In this document: in pieces, positions 55,804 through 63,775 of the stretch | How the letters are laid out: each line of letters starts with the position of its first letter | Position numbering within the stretch: position 1 is the stretch's first letter | Source of the DNA: CAZCQP01 sp964500895 | GTDB lineage: Bacteria > Bacillota > Clostridia > Lachnospirales > JAISER01 | Assembly (NCBI GenBank): GCA_964500895.1 | Contig: CAZCQP010000002.1 | Location: 1-64,000 of the forward strand | Length of the DNA: 64,000 bases | Direction of reading: 5' to 3' | Made by a program: the position numbers and the translations under genes | Notes under the pieces: generated by a model | What the model saw: only the letters and a program-made list of their open reading frames with translations | Told to the model about the DNA's origin: nothing | Database searches by the model: none

Positions 55804-56964
55804 TTAAATGGTTCTAACGGCAATGATGCCGTCCAGCTTACGAATTTCTTCCGCCACGGCCTCCATGTCCCCACCGTCCACGTCAATCATGGTGTAGGCG
55901 TGGTCGCCCTTGCTTTTATTCAGCATGTTATCAATGTTCATGCCTTTTTGCGCCAGTGCTGTGGTGATGGAACCTACCACATTAGGCACATTGCGGTTCA
56001 TGATGCATATCCGTTTTTTGCCCACATAAGGCATGTAGCAGCTTGGGAAGTTTACAGAATTTTCAATGTTGCCGTATTCTAAGTAGTTTTTAAGCTCGAT
56101 GGCGGCCATTTCAGCGCAGTTGTCTTCGGATTCCGGAGTGGATGCACCCAAATGGGGAATGGTGATGATGTTTTTGTGGCCCAGCAGTGTTTCGTTGGGG
56201 AAGTCTGTCACATAAGCGCCCACGGTGCCGTTATCCAGAGCGGCAATCATGGCTTCATCGTCCACCAGCTCACCACGGGAAAAGTTCAGAATGCGCACCT
56301 CTTTTTTCATCCGTGCCAAGGTGTCTTTGTTAAACATCTTACGGGTATCGTCGTTGAGGGGTACGTGGATGGTGATATAGTCGCAGTTTTCAATAATCAT
56401 GTCAATGCCGTCGGCCCGGCGAACGCTCCGGGAAAGGCTCCAGGCTGCTTCCACAGACATGAAGGGGTCGTAGCCGTACACTTCCATGCCCATGGCGTTG
56501 GCGGCGTTGGCCACCAATACACCAATAGCACCTAAACCAATAACACCAAGCTTTTTACCAAACAATTCCGGCCCAACAAAGGTGCTTTTGCCTTTTTCCA
56601 CCAGCTTGGCCACGCCGGTTTCCCCTTGCAGCCCTTGCACCCAGTTCACCCCGTCAATGATGCGGCGGGAAGAAAGCAGAAGCCCGGCCATTACCAGTTC
56701 ACGAACGGCGTTAGCGTTAGCGCCTGGGGTATTAAACACCACCACACCAGCTTCGGTGCATGTGTCTATGGGAATGTTGTTTACCCCGGCACCTGCTCTG
56801 GCCACGGCCTTTAAACCGGCGGGCAAAGGCATGTCGTGCATGTTATAGCTGCGCAACAAGATGCCGTCTGGGTTTTGTTCGTCGGATGTCACTTGATAGT
56901 GTTCTTCCGGTAACCGGCACAAGCCGATTGGCGATATGTTATTCAGTGTTAAAATTTTATACAT
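55804..56964 (-). CDS. serA: D-3-phosphoglycerate dehydrogenase
   Basis: A 386-residue NAD-dependent dehydrogenase opening the phosphorylated serine pathway. The Rossmann motif is GVIGLGAIGVLVANAA. RAGAGVNNIPIDTCTEAGVV and NFSRGELVDDEAMIAALDNG are substrate-domain segments, and IPHLGASTPESEDNCAEMA includes the catalytic His. The C-terminal 75 residues (RICIMNRNVPNVVGSITTAL) form an ACT domain, likely for serine feedback. The form is shorter than E. coli SerA and typical of Clostridia. It lies 45 bases after serC and 12 before DUF1015, one operon. Confidence 0.95.
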   Translation of the reverse strand: MYKILTLNNISPIGLCRLPEEHYQVTSDEQNPDGILLRSYNMHDMPLPAGLKAVARAGAGVNNIPIDTCTEAGVVVFNTPGANANAVRELVMAGLLLSSRRIIDGVNWVQGLQGETGVAKLVEKGKSTFVGPELFGKKLGVIGLGAIGVLVANAANAMGMEVYGYDPFMSVEAAWSLSRSVRRADGIDMIIENCDYITIHVPLNDDTRKMFNKDTLARMKKEVRILNFSRGELVDDEAMIAALDNGTVGAYVTDFPNETLLGHKNIITIPHLGASTPESEDNCAEMAAIELKNYLEYGNIENSVNFPSCYMPYVGKKRICIMNRNVPNVVGSITTALAQKGMNIDNMLNKSKGDHAYTMIDVDGGDMEAVAEEIRKLDGIIAVRTI

Positions 56965-57009
56965 GGATATCCCCCGCTTTATTGGACTCTTTCAAAACTT
57001 ACACGAAGT

Positions 57010-58089
57010 TTACTTATTCGCCACTTCAAATTGCTTCATAAAAGCCACCAGCTTTTCCACCGCTTCCAAGGAAACAGCGTTGTAAATGCTGGCCCGCATA
57101 CCGCCCACGCTTCTGTGGCCTTTTAAGTTTACAAACCCAGCGGCAGCGGCTTCTTTTATAAATTTAGCATCAATGTCTTCGTTGCCGGTCACAAAAGTCA
57201 CGTTCATCAAGGAACGGTCTTTGGCTTCGGCAGTGGCTGTAAACAGCTTGGATTCCTCTAAATAGCCGTAAAGCAGAGCGGCTTTTTCTATGTTAATTTT
57301 TTCCATGGCAGCAACGCCACCTATAGATTTAAGCCATTCAAACACAAGCTTGGCAATGTAAATGCCGTAGGTTGGGGGTGTGTTGTGCATGGAGTCGTCT
57401 TTGGCGTGTACCTGGTAATCTAGCATGGTGGGGGTGATGTCCATGGCGTGGCCTAAAAGGTCTTCACGGATAATAACCACGGTGACACCTGCTGGGCCAA
57501 TGTTCTTTTGTGCACCGGCATAAATAAGCCCAAACTTACTGACGTCGTATACTTCGGATAAAATGCTGCTGGACATGTCTGTAACCAAGGGCACACTGCC
57601 TACATCCGGCAAAGTGGTAAACCGGGTGCCGTAAATGGTGTTGTTCATGGTGATGTGTACATAATCTGCGTCTTTTGAGAAGGCGGAAGCATCCACCTGA
57701 GGTATGTAACTGAAGTTTTTATCTTCGGAAGAAGCCACCACGTTCACCGTGCCGTAACGTTTTGCTTCTTGGATGGCTTTTTTAGCAAAGGCACCAGTTT
57801 TAAGGTAGTCGGCTTTTTTGTTTTGAAACAGATTCAAGGGCACCATAGAAAACTGCAAACTTGCGCCGCCCTGTAAAAAAAGCACCCGATAGTTTTCGGG
57901 AATGGCCATCAGTTCAGTGAGCAGTGCTTTGGCTTCATCGAAAATTTCCAAATACATTTTGGAACGATGGCTCATTTCCATCACAGACATACCGGAAGTT
58001 CCGTAGGCCACCAATTCTTTTTGGGCTTTTTCCAGCACCTCCACCGGCAACGCCGACGGTCCGGGAGAAAAATTAAAACAACGGTTCAT
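57010..58089 (-). CDS. serC: phosphoserine aminotransferase
   Basis: A 359-residue PLP enzyme converting 3-phosphohydroxypyruvate to phosphoserine with glutamate. The start at 58089 (MNRCFNFSPGPSALPVEVLE) has TGGAGG upstream; the longer frame is rejected. Family landmarks are GTSGMSVMEMSHRSK, LLFLQGGAS-like VLFLQGGASLQFSMVPLNL, and IYAGAQKNIGPAGVTVVIIR with the PLP lysine. Length is standard. First gene of the serC-serA-DUF1015 operon. serB is not in the window. Confidence 0.96.
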   Translation of the reverse strand: MNRCFNFSPGPSALPVEVLEKAQKELVAYGTSGMSVMEMSHRSKMYLEIFDEAKALLTELMAIPENYRVLFLQGGASLQFSMVPLNLFQNKKADYLKTGAFAKKAIQEAKRYGTVNVVASSEDKNFSYIPQVDASAFSKDADYVHITMNNTIYGTRFTTLPDVGSVPLVTDMSSSILSEVYDVSKFGLIYAGAQKNIGPAGVTVVIIREDLLGHAMDITPTMLDYQVHAKDDSMHNTPPTYGIYIAKLVFEWLKSIGGVAAMEKINIEKAALLYGYLEESKLFTATAEAKDRSLMNVTFVTGNEDIDAKFIKEAAAAGFVNLKGHRSVGGMRASIYNAVSLEAVEKLVAFMKQFEVANK

Positions 58090-58190
58090 AACAATACCTC
58101 CATAAACGCCTTTAAATTTTTCATATTGTACTACAGATTTTAGCACAGCACAACAACAAAACGTGAAAAAATAAATTAAAGTATGGAAAA

Positions 58191-58220
58191 TAAAAAACCC
58201 GCACCGTGGGACGGGGCGGG
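58191..58220 (-). terminator. intrinsic terminator after the DUF1540 gene
   Basis: On the minus strand CCCGCCCCGTCCCACGGTGCGGG folds into a GC-rich hairpin followed by TTTTTTA. It lies about 14 bases after the DUF1540 stop codon and 100 bases before the serC start. Confidence 0.85.
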
Positions 58221-58234
58221 CAAATGTTGAGTGC

Positions 58235-58399
58235 TTACATGGATGCGCTTTCAAAGCTGTCGCATTCGGTTTCTTTCTTGCTGTGGCAGCTAGAGCCTTG
58301 GCAGGAACTACCCACCATAATATCGTTTAAGGTACAATATTGCTTACCTTCATTGAATTTGCAGGAAGAAACGTGGCATTTAATGGTTTGACCGGACAT
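58235..58399 (-). CDS. DUF1540 cysteine-rich small protein
   Basis: A 54-residue protein starting MSGQTIKCHVSSCKFNEGKQ and continuing YCTLNDIMVGSSCQGSSCHS, with a final C before DSFESASM. The pattern of six cysteines and one or two histidines (I.C.v..C.fn....C.a..I.v...) is that of DUF1540, a presumed metal-binding fold common in Clostridia, often as a tandem. Here it is single. GGAGGTG is correctly spaced before ATG 58399, but the site lies inside one arm of an inverted repeat. Function unknown. Confidence 0.85.
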   Translation of the reverse strand: MSGQTIKCHVSSCKFNEGKQYCTLNDIMVGSSCQGSSCHSKKETECDSFESASM

Positions 58400-58404
58400 G
58401 TTTT

Positions 58405-58451
58405 CACCTCCAGAGTTTTATGTGTTCAGTATGTGCCGTTTAACTCTGGAG
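58405..58451 (-). promoter_or_regulatory. inverted repeat enclosing the DUF1540 ribosome binding site
   Basis: CTCCAGAGTT (58408-58417) and AACTCTGGAG (58442-58451) are perfectly complementary with a 24-base loop. In the minus-strand transcript the downstream arm contains the GGAG of the ribosome binding site seven bases before the start codon, so the stem would hide it. No U tract follows, which argues against a terminator. Confidence 0.65.
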
Positions 58452-58474
58452 TATGCATATGCTCAAACATGTCT

Positions 58475-58897
58475 TTATACCGAAATTTTGGAAAAAATAA
58501 GCGGCAGGGTGTAGGGGGTGGCCTCTGTAATGTGTAAAGCGTCGCAAGCTTTATTCACAGCGTCCAATTTCAAATTGTATATGTAAGAAATGTCTTCTCT
58601 GGAATATGTGAAAGGCGAGCCGCAATCCAATTCCCGCTGGTACAGGCGGCAAATGTTGCTTTCCCCTTGGGACATCACCTTTAAAAAACTGCGGCGGGTA
58701 AGACGCTTTACACCCAGCTGACGTAAATGACGGGTAATGTCTTCCGGCTTCATGTCTAAAAGCCTGGCTGCTTCCCCTAGGTTTAAGTCTCCTTCAGCAG
58801 TTTTAATGAACACGTCAATGTCCTTAAACCTGGTGTAAATGTCTGTCACATACGTTTCCAGATAGTTATGGTGGCGTGATTTAATTTCCCTGTGCAT
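58475..58897 (-). CDS. HTH-containing protein of unknown function
   Basis: A 140-residue protein with a strong AAGGAGGGGC ribosome binding site. I do not recognise the family. LNLGEAARLLDMKPEDITRH followed by LRQLGVKRLTRR has the look of a helix-turn-helix, as does SREDISYIYNLKLDAVNKAC near the C-terminus, so a DNA-binding regulator is the best guess. No transmembrane helix. The intergenic region on its upstream side carries evenly spaced TGTAAA repeats that could be its operator. It reads toward the DUF1540 gene, about 75 bases away. Confidence 0.6.
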   Translation of the reverse strand: MHREIKSRHHNYLETYVTDIYTRFKDIDVFIKTAEGDLNLGEAARLLDMKPEDITRHLRQLGVKRLTRRSFLKVMSQGESNICRLYQRELDCGSPFTYSREDISYIYNLKLDAVNKACDALHITEATPYTLPLIFSKISV

Positions 58898-58972
58898 GAA
58901 CGCCCCTCCTTATAATGCTTCAACGTTGTAAACTTGAAACCATTGTAACGCAGATGCACGTATAAATCCACC

Positions 58973-59046
58973 TGTAAAAACTGGAATGTGGTCAAATTGC
59001 TGTAAAAAGAATGCATCACTTGTAAAAAAATAGATAATTATGTAAA
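58973..59046. repeat. evenly spaced TGTAAA direct repeats
   Basis: TGTAAA occurs at 58973, 59001, 59021 and 59041 on the plus strand, spaced 28, 20 and 20 bases, in the gap between the divergent HTH gene and the 53-residue gene. Further copies lie at 58927 and, inverted (TTTACA), at about 59073. The 20-base period puts copies on the same DNA face, which suggests cooperative binding of a regulator. Confidence 0.5.
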
Positions 59047-59157
59047 GAAAATATTTGCATATAAACCCAGTGATTTACATATCACCAAAATGCCGGTTGT
59101 ACATAATATAGGGTAAAGAGAGAGGGAATATTGATATTATTTTAAGGAGGATGTAAA

Positions 59158-59319
59158 ATGGCTGCTTTCGAGCTGAACAAGCAACATCATGAAAAAGATT
59201 GTGATGACGTACAAGGCGTAAGCTTAGACCCCAGACGACTCCGTGAAGAGTGCATCATTGCACTGAAAGTATACGATAGTTGCAGACAGCCGGACTGCAA
59301 GCACTTACACCTTTTTTAG
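59158..59319 (+). CDS. small cysteine-containing protein, 53 residues
   Basis: A short gene with a perfect AAGGAGG seven bases before ATG 59158. The protein begins MAAFELNKQHHEKDCDDVQG and ends with CIIALKVYDSCRQPDC and KHLHLF. It is charged with four cysteines and has no membrane segment or signal. Motif 'KVYDSCRQ.DC' reminds me of conserved segments in clostridial spore-associated small proteins, but I cannot name the family. It is the first of three co-oriented genes that end with a serine recombinase. Confidence 0.65.
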   Translation: MAAFELNKQHHEKDCDDVQGVSLDPRRLREECIIALKVYDSCRQPDCKHLHLF

Positions 59320-59343
59320 CATGACGGGAAGGGGTGCATGAAC

Positions 59344-59541
59344 ATGAAAAAAACAAAACAAAGCATGGTGCGTGTTAAGCGGTATGTGCAGGTGTTAACC
59401 CCTCAGGGGGATGTGACCCGAACCATAGACTTGCAATCGGTTTCTAAAGAGGAAGAAGACAGGTGGCTGGCGTGCGTTTTTCAACAGGCAATGGAGCGGC
59501 TGGGGTATGCGCCTGTTGAAAGAGATGGGAAGGTTTTATAA
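59344..59541 (+). CDS. hypothetical protein, 65-67 residues
   Basis: A small basic-then-acidic protein: MKKTKQSMVRVKRYVQVLTP, then DVTRTIDLQSVSKEEEDRWL and a tail AMERLGYAPVERD. ATG 59344 is favoured because AAGGGG (59329-59334) is nine bases upstream; ATG 59338 is also in frame. Its end runs to 13 bases before the recombinase start, so it is probably co-transcribed with it and may assist it. Not recognised. Confidence 0.6.
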   Translation: MKKTKQSMVRVKRYVQVLTPQGDVTRTIDLQSVSKEEEDRWLACVFQQAMERLGYAPVERDGKVL

Positions 59542-59554
59542 GGAGGTTGCGCCC

Positions 59555-61027
59555 ATGGCCATTGCGGCGGTGTATATAAGGGTTTCCACCGAAGACCAAA
59601 CCGAATTTTCCCCAGAAGCCCAGTTAAGGGCCATAGGGCAATATGCGGAAAAAAACGGATACACCATAGAGGAAGATTTTATTTTTAGAGACGAAGGCAT
59701 TTCCGGCAGGCGTGCAGACAAACGCCCGGCCTTTCAAAAAATGGTGGCCATGGCTAAAAGGAAGCCAGCGCCTTTTCGGGTAATATTGGTGCATAAATTT
59801 GACCGTTTTGCTCGATCACGGGAAGACAGCATTGTGTATAAGTCTTTGTTGAAACGGGAGTGTAACATTAAAGTGGTGAGCATTACGGAACAGCTTGAAG
59901 ACGACAAGTTTTCGGTCATCTTAGAAGCCATGTTGGAAGCCATGGCGGAATATTACAGCCTGAACTTGTCCGAGGAAGTGAAAAAAGGGATGACGGAAAA
60001 AGCACGGCGGGGAGAATTACAAACCCCGGCCCCTTTTGGCTATCGCATGGTGAACGGACTACTCACCCCCCAACCGGAAGAAGCAGAAATGGTGCGTGAA
60101 ATTTTTAGGCTTTATGTGAACGAACGCTTGAACTTGCGGTCCATTGCCAAGCACATGAACGGGCAGGGCTGTAAAACGAAACAAGGGAACAGCTTTGACA
60201 CCCGAAGCATCACCTACATTTTGTGTAACCCCACATATACAGGCAAAATGCGCTGGACTCCCACCGGCCCGGCAGCCAGCAGGTTTCATTTTGATAACCC
60301 GGACACTTGGGTGCTGGAGGGCAAACATCCAGCCATTGTAGGGGAACAAATGTGGCAGGAGGCCAACCGGCGCATCCGAGCAGACAAAAAGCAGAAAATT
60401 CCCTTGTATACACGGGATGGCAACGTGCAGACCCACTGGCTGCGGGGGGTGTTGCGCTGTGGCCATTGCGGAACCACCCTGTCTTACGGGAAAGGAGCTG
60501 AAGGCAAGCAAGGGGCTTACCGATGCAGCAAATATTTAACCGGGGGGTGCCCACAACCCCAGCGCATCACCGTGGGCAAAGCGGAACAAGCGGTACTGGA
60601 TGTTTTACAAAAAGATGGTGCAGCGGTGCCTCCCATAGTTTTCCAAAAAAACAATACCCATTTACAGGAACAACAAGACACATGGATGCGCTGTAAAAAA
60701 ATGATCACCAAGCTGCAAGACCGGCTGGAAAAAGCACGGGAACTGGTGCTGGCGGGAATAGATACAACAGAAGAATATAGGCAAAACAAACTAAAGATAG
60801 AGCAGCAAATGAAGGAAACCATAGAAAAAATGCAGACCATAGAACAGCAGCAAAAGATGCAGCAGGAAGAAAGGGAAGAAAAAAGGGTTGGTTCGGTGGC
60901 AGATATTCTGTTATCCCAAGCCAGCTTGACAGAAAAAAACAATGCCATCCGGCAATTGGTAAGTCAAATGGTTTATGATAAACAAAATGAAACGTTAGAT
61001 ATTTATTATTATGCAGTAGAAACATAA
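59555..61027 (+). CDS. large serine recombinase
   Basis: A 490-residue site-specific recombinase. The start at 59555 (MAIAAVYIRVSTEDQTEF) has AAGGAGG eight bases upstream; a longer frame overlapping the previous gene is rejected. Ser11 in YIRVS is the nucleophile; LVHKFDRFARSREDSIVYKS is the catalytic arginine region. A recombinase domain follows (PFGYRMVNG, GCKTKQGNSFDTRSITYILC). A zinc ribbon has CGHC and a second Cys pair around YRCSKYLTGGC, and a coiled coil lies at about residues 390-460. It catalyses DNA integration, excision or inversion. No phage or transposon genes or att sites were found nearby, so the substrate is unclear. Confidence 0.93.
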   Translation: MAIAAVYIRVSTEDQTEFSPEAQLRAIGQYAEKNGYTIEEDFIFRDEGISGRRADKRPAFQKMVAMAKRKPAPFRVILVHKFDRFARSREDSIVYKSLLKRECNIKVVSITEQLEDDKFSVILEAMLEAMAEYYSLNLSEEVKKGMTEKARRGELQTPAPFGYRMVNGLLTPQPEEAEMVREIFRLYVNERLNLRSIAKHMNGQGCKTKQGNSFDTRSITYILCNPTYTGKMRWTPTGPAASRFHFDNPDTWVLEGKHPAIVGEQMWQEANRRIRADKKQKIPLYTRDGNVQTHWLRGVLRCGHCGTTLSYGKGAEGKQGAYRCSKYLTGGCPQPQRITVGKAEQAVLDVLQKDGAAVPPIVFQKNNTHLQEQQDTWMRCKKMITKLQDRLEKARELVLAGIDTTEEYRQNKLKIEQQMKETIEKMQTIEQQQKMQQEEREEKRVGSVADILLSQASLTEKNNAIRQLVSQMVYDKQNETLDIYYYAVET

Positions 61028-61087
61028 ACCTTGGCATGAAATATGCATGTATAAACCAGCAGAGAAAAATTAGAAGGAGAGATACAA

Positions 61088-61849
61088 ATGAATCATATCA
61101 TTGAAAGATTAAAAACATTACAGGGGCACACAGGATTTTATTATAAAAATATGGTTACGGGGGAAACATTGGCCTATCAGGAAAACGACACCTTTACCCC
61201 GGCCAGCATCATTAAGCTGCCCATGCTTATGCAAATTTTTCGCATGGCGGCCAAAGGGGAAGCGGATTTAACTGAACGCATTAAAATCCGGCATGAAGAC
61301 AAGGTGCCTAGTTGCGGGGCGCTTAACAGATTTACCGATGAGCCGGTGGTGGATATACGCACCTTATGCAACCTGATGACAATCATTAGCGACAACACCG
61401 CCACCAACGTGCTCATTTCCCATTACGGTACAGAGCGGCTGAATAAAGGCTTTGAGGAAATGGGCCTTGAAAAAACCAGAGTGAACCGGCGGTTATTTGA
61501 TATGGAATCTGCCAGAAAAGGCATTTCAAACTATATAACGCCAAAAGAAATCGGTCAGCTATTGGAACAACTTTACAACCGTACTTTTGTGAATGAGGCC
61601 GTTTCACAAGATATATTAAACATTTTACTGGAACAGCAGTTTGACCATAAAATTCCCGGCATGTTACCTCCCGGCACAAAGGTGGCCCACAAAACAGGGG
61701 AAGATGATGACATTTCCAACGATGTGGGCATTGTATACGCCAAAGCACCATTTGTGGTTTGCTTTGTGTCCAATAAAACCATCAACCATCCGTTTAATAT
61801 GTTCATTCGGGAAACAACCTTAGAACTGTTTAACCAGTGCAATCAATGA
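61088..61849 (+). CDS. class A beta-lactamase-fold serine hydrolase
   Basis: A 253-residue protein with the serine beta-lactamase fold. Ser40-x-x-Lys43 lies in TFTPASIIKLPML, Ser101-Asp-Asn in IISDNTATNVLI, and KTG in VAHKTGEDDD. There is no signal peptide or lipobox, so it appears cytoplasmic. The omega-loop Glu166 motif (ExxLN) that class A enzymes need for hydrolysis is not evident in the expected region (MGLEKTRVNRRLFDMESARK). It may therefore be a non-resistance hydrolase or peptidase. AAGGAGAG precedes the ATG. Co-oriented with the recombinase (60-base gap) and the sigma-54 activator. Confidence 0.85.
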   Translation: MNHIIERLKTLQGHTGFYYKNMVTGETLAYQENDTFTPASIIKLPMLMQIFRMAAKGEADLTERIKIRHEDKVPSCGALNRFTDEPVVDIRTLCNLMTIISDNTATNVLISHYGTERLNKGFEEMGLEKTRVNRRLFDMESARKGISNYITPKEIGQLLEQLYNRTFVNEAVSQDILNILLEQQFDHKIPGMLPPGTKVAHKTGEDDDISNDVGIVYAKAPFVVCFVSNKTINHPFNMFIRETTLELFNQCNQ

Positions 61850-61918
61850 CCAAGTGTGGTATAATGGATGCAGAAATATAAGTTTGCAATTTTCTGTTTA
61901 TCATGATGAGGTGACCAC

Positions 61919-63763
61919 ATGCTGGAAGCAACGCAAGTTGTAGAAAAACTTATGAACAACATGGGGCGGGGCTTGGTTTACATTAACCGTGAGCAACGCA
62001 TTTTAATATGCAATCAAAAAGCCAGAGCCATTACAGGCATTGATTTTGACCATACCAATACCCACGAAGGCGGGCAGTTGGCTCCCGGCGACATTGTTAT
62101 TATCACCGATAACGATTTGGGTGACGACGACGGGGATTTGACCTCGGAGGATTTAAGCCTGATTAATATTAGCGATAAAGGCATTAACCAAAGGGACATG
62201 TTCATTGGGGTTGGCGTGTATAAAAACAGAAAAATTGAACCGTCTTATAAATATGTGCGGGAACACCAGCTGCGCACACCCTTTGAACTGGATGTGCATT
62301 ATTTAGGCTTCCACATTGTGGCCACCATCGATACCATTAAAAAGATGATGAGCATTCAAGTGAACGGCAAAGTATTTGCCATGAATTTCTACAATGCCGT
62401 GGGGCATATGGTAGTGATTAACGGCAGCAACGGCCGGATTAAATTTTTTCAAATGCCGGGGTACAGTGTGCGGAAGGAATCCATTGGCGTGTTGCTACGG
62501 GGCGGCCAGTTTTTGGCAAAAAACAGTGATTCGGGTTTCTCCATTATCGGCCAAAAAATGTTGAATGTGTTTGAAGAAAGCCCGCTGACCCAAAAGGTGA
62601 TTGAATTATTTAATGGGCAGAAAGAACCCATTAAAGATACCTTATATGAAATTAACCGGCGGCCGTTTATTTGCTCATTAATGCCCTCATTTGCAAAAGA
62701 TAACCCAGAGGTTGTGGAAGGTGTTTTTATCATCTTGCAGGATGCCACCGAACTGGAAGCCATGCTGGAGGACAGAAACCGCATCATTGCGCAGATTGAG
62801 AAGAAAAACCATGAACATAGCACCTTTCGTAACGCCTACCCTGAGGATGCGTTTCAAGACTTTGTGGGTGACGGCCCGCTAATTCAAGATGTGAAGTATT
62901 TGGCCTATAAAGCTTCCCAGACCAAGTTTAATGTGATCATTACCGGGGAGAGCGGCACAGGTAAATCCCACCTTGCCAGGGAAATTCATGATTTGCAGAA
63001 CAAAGACGGTGCTTTTGTGGAAGTGAACTGTAGCACCATTGCACCTACCCTGTTTGAAAGCGAATTGTTCGGCTATGTGGGCGGGGCGTTTACCGGGGCG
63101 GCTTCTGGAGGGAAGGCTGGTTATTTTGAAGCGGCAAACAAAGGCACCATCTTTCTGGATGAAATCGGCGAAATTCCTCTGGACATTCAGGTAAAGCTGT
63201 TGCAGGTGTTGCAAAGCAAAACATTGTACAGGGTAGGTTCATCCAAGCCGGTGCATGTGGATGTGCGGGTGATTGCTGCCACCAACAAAAATTTGGAGCA
63301 GGAAGTGGAAAAGGGCAGTTTTAGAAGCGATTTGTACTACCGCATCAATGTTTTTCCCATTGAAATACCCCCGTTAAGGGAACGCAAAACAGATTTGTAC
63401 GTGCTCATTAATCAAATATTGCAAAAAACATGTAAACGGTATGAAGTGACACCCAAACAGTTTTCCGGTGAAGCTTTTCGTAAAATGCTGGCCTATAGCT
63501 GGCCCGGCAACATTCGGGAGTTGGAAAACATAATTGTTAGGGCCATTACGTTATGCGAATCCAACTTGATTTACCCAGAGCATATTAGCCTTACCGGCCA
63601 GAAAAATCCCAAGTCTATGAAAGAACGGTTGCAGGACGAAGAAGTGCGCATCATGCAGGAAGCCTTGATGCGTCACAACGGCGATAAACAGAAGGTGATG
63701 CATGAACTGCAAATGTCTAAATCTGTGTTTTACGAGAAATGTAAGCGGTATGGCATTGGATAG
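61919..63763 (+). CDS. PAS-domain sigma-54-dependent transcriptional activator
   Basis: A 614-residue regulator. The N-terminal region begins with a PAS-like sensor (LVYINREQRILICNQKARAI), and a second PAS-like segment lies near residue 200-290 (IKDTLYEINRRPFICSLM). The AAA+ domain has Walker A GESGTGKSHLAREIH, the sigma-54 contact loop GAFTGA within FGYVGGAFTGAASGGKAG, and Walker B GTIFLDEIGEIPLDIQ. The C-terminal Fis-type helix-turn-helix is RHNGDKQKVMHELQMSKSVF. It would hydrolyse ATP to open promoters held by sigma-54. No -24/-12 promoter was recognised in the window; the regulated genes may lie beyond the right edge. GAGGTGA precedes the ATG. Confidence 0.94.
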   Translation: MLEATQVVEKLMNNMGRGLVYINREQRILICNQKARAITGIDFDHTNTHEGGQLAPGDIVIITDNDLGDDDGDLTSEDLSLINISDKGINQRDMFIGVGVYKNRKIEPSYKYVREHQLRTPFELDVHYLGFHIVATIDTIKKMMSIQVNGKVFAMNFYNAVGHMVVINGSNGRIKFFQMPGYSVRKESIGVLLRGGQFLAKNSDSGFSIIGQKMLNVFEESPLTQKVIELFNGQKEPIKDTLYEINRRPFICSLMPSFAKDNPEVVEGVFIILQDATELEAMLEDRNRIIAQIEKKNHEHSTFRNAYPEDAFQDFVGDGPLIQDVKYLAYKASQTKFNVIITGESGTGKSHLAREIHDLQNKDGAFVEVNCSTIAPTLFESELFGYVGGAFTGAASGGKAGYFEAANKGTIFLDEIGEIPLDIQVKLLQVLQSKTLYRVGSSKPVHVDVRVIAATNKNLEQEVEKGSFRSDLYYRINVFPIEIPPLRERKTDLYVLINQILQKTCKRYEVTPKQFSGEAFRKMLAYSWPGNIRELENIIVRAITLCESNLIYPEHISLTGQKNPKSMKERLQDEEVRIMQEALMRHNGDKQKVMHELQMSKSVFYEKCKRYGIG

Positions 63764-63775
63764 AAAAAAGGCTGC

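Noticed and set aside
58900..59157. A sigma-54 (-24/-12) promoter for the PAS activator's regulon
   Set aside because: TGG...TGC words occur but with the wrong spacing between GG and GC.
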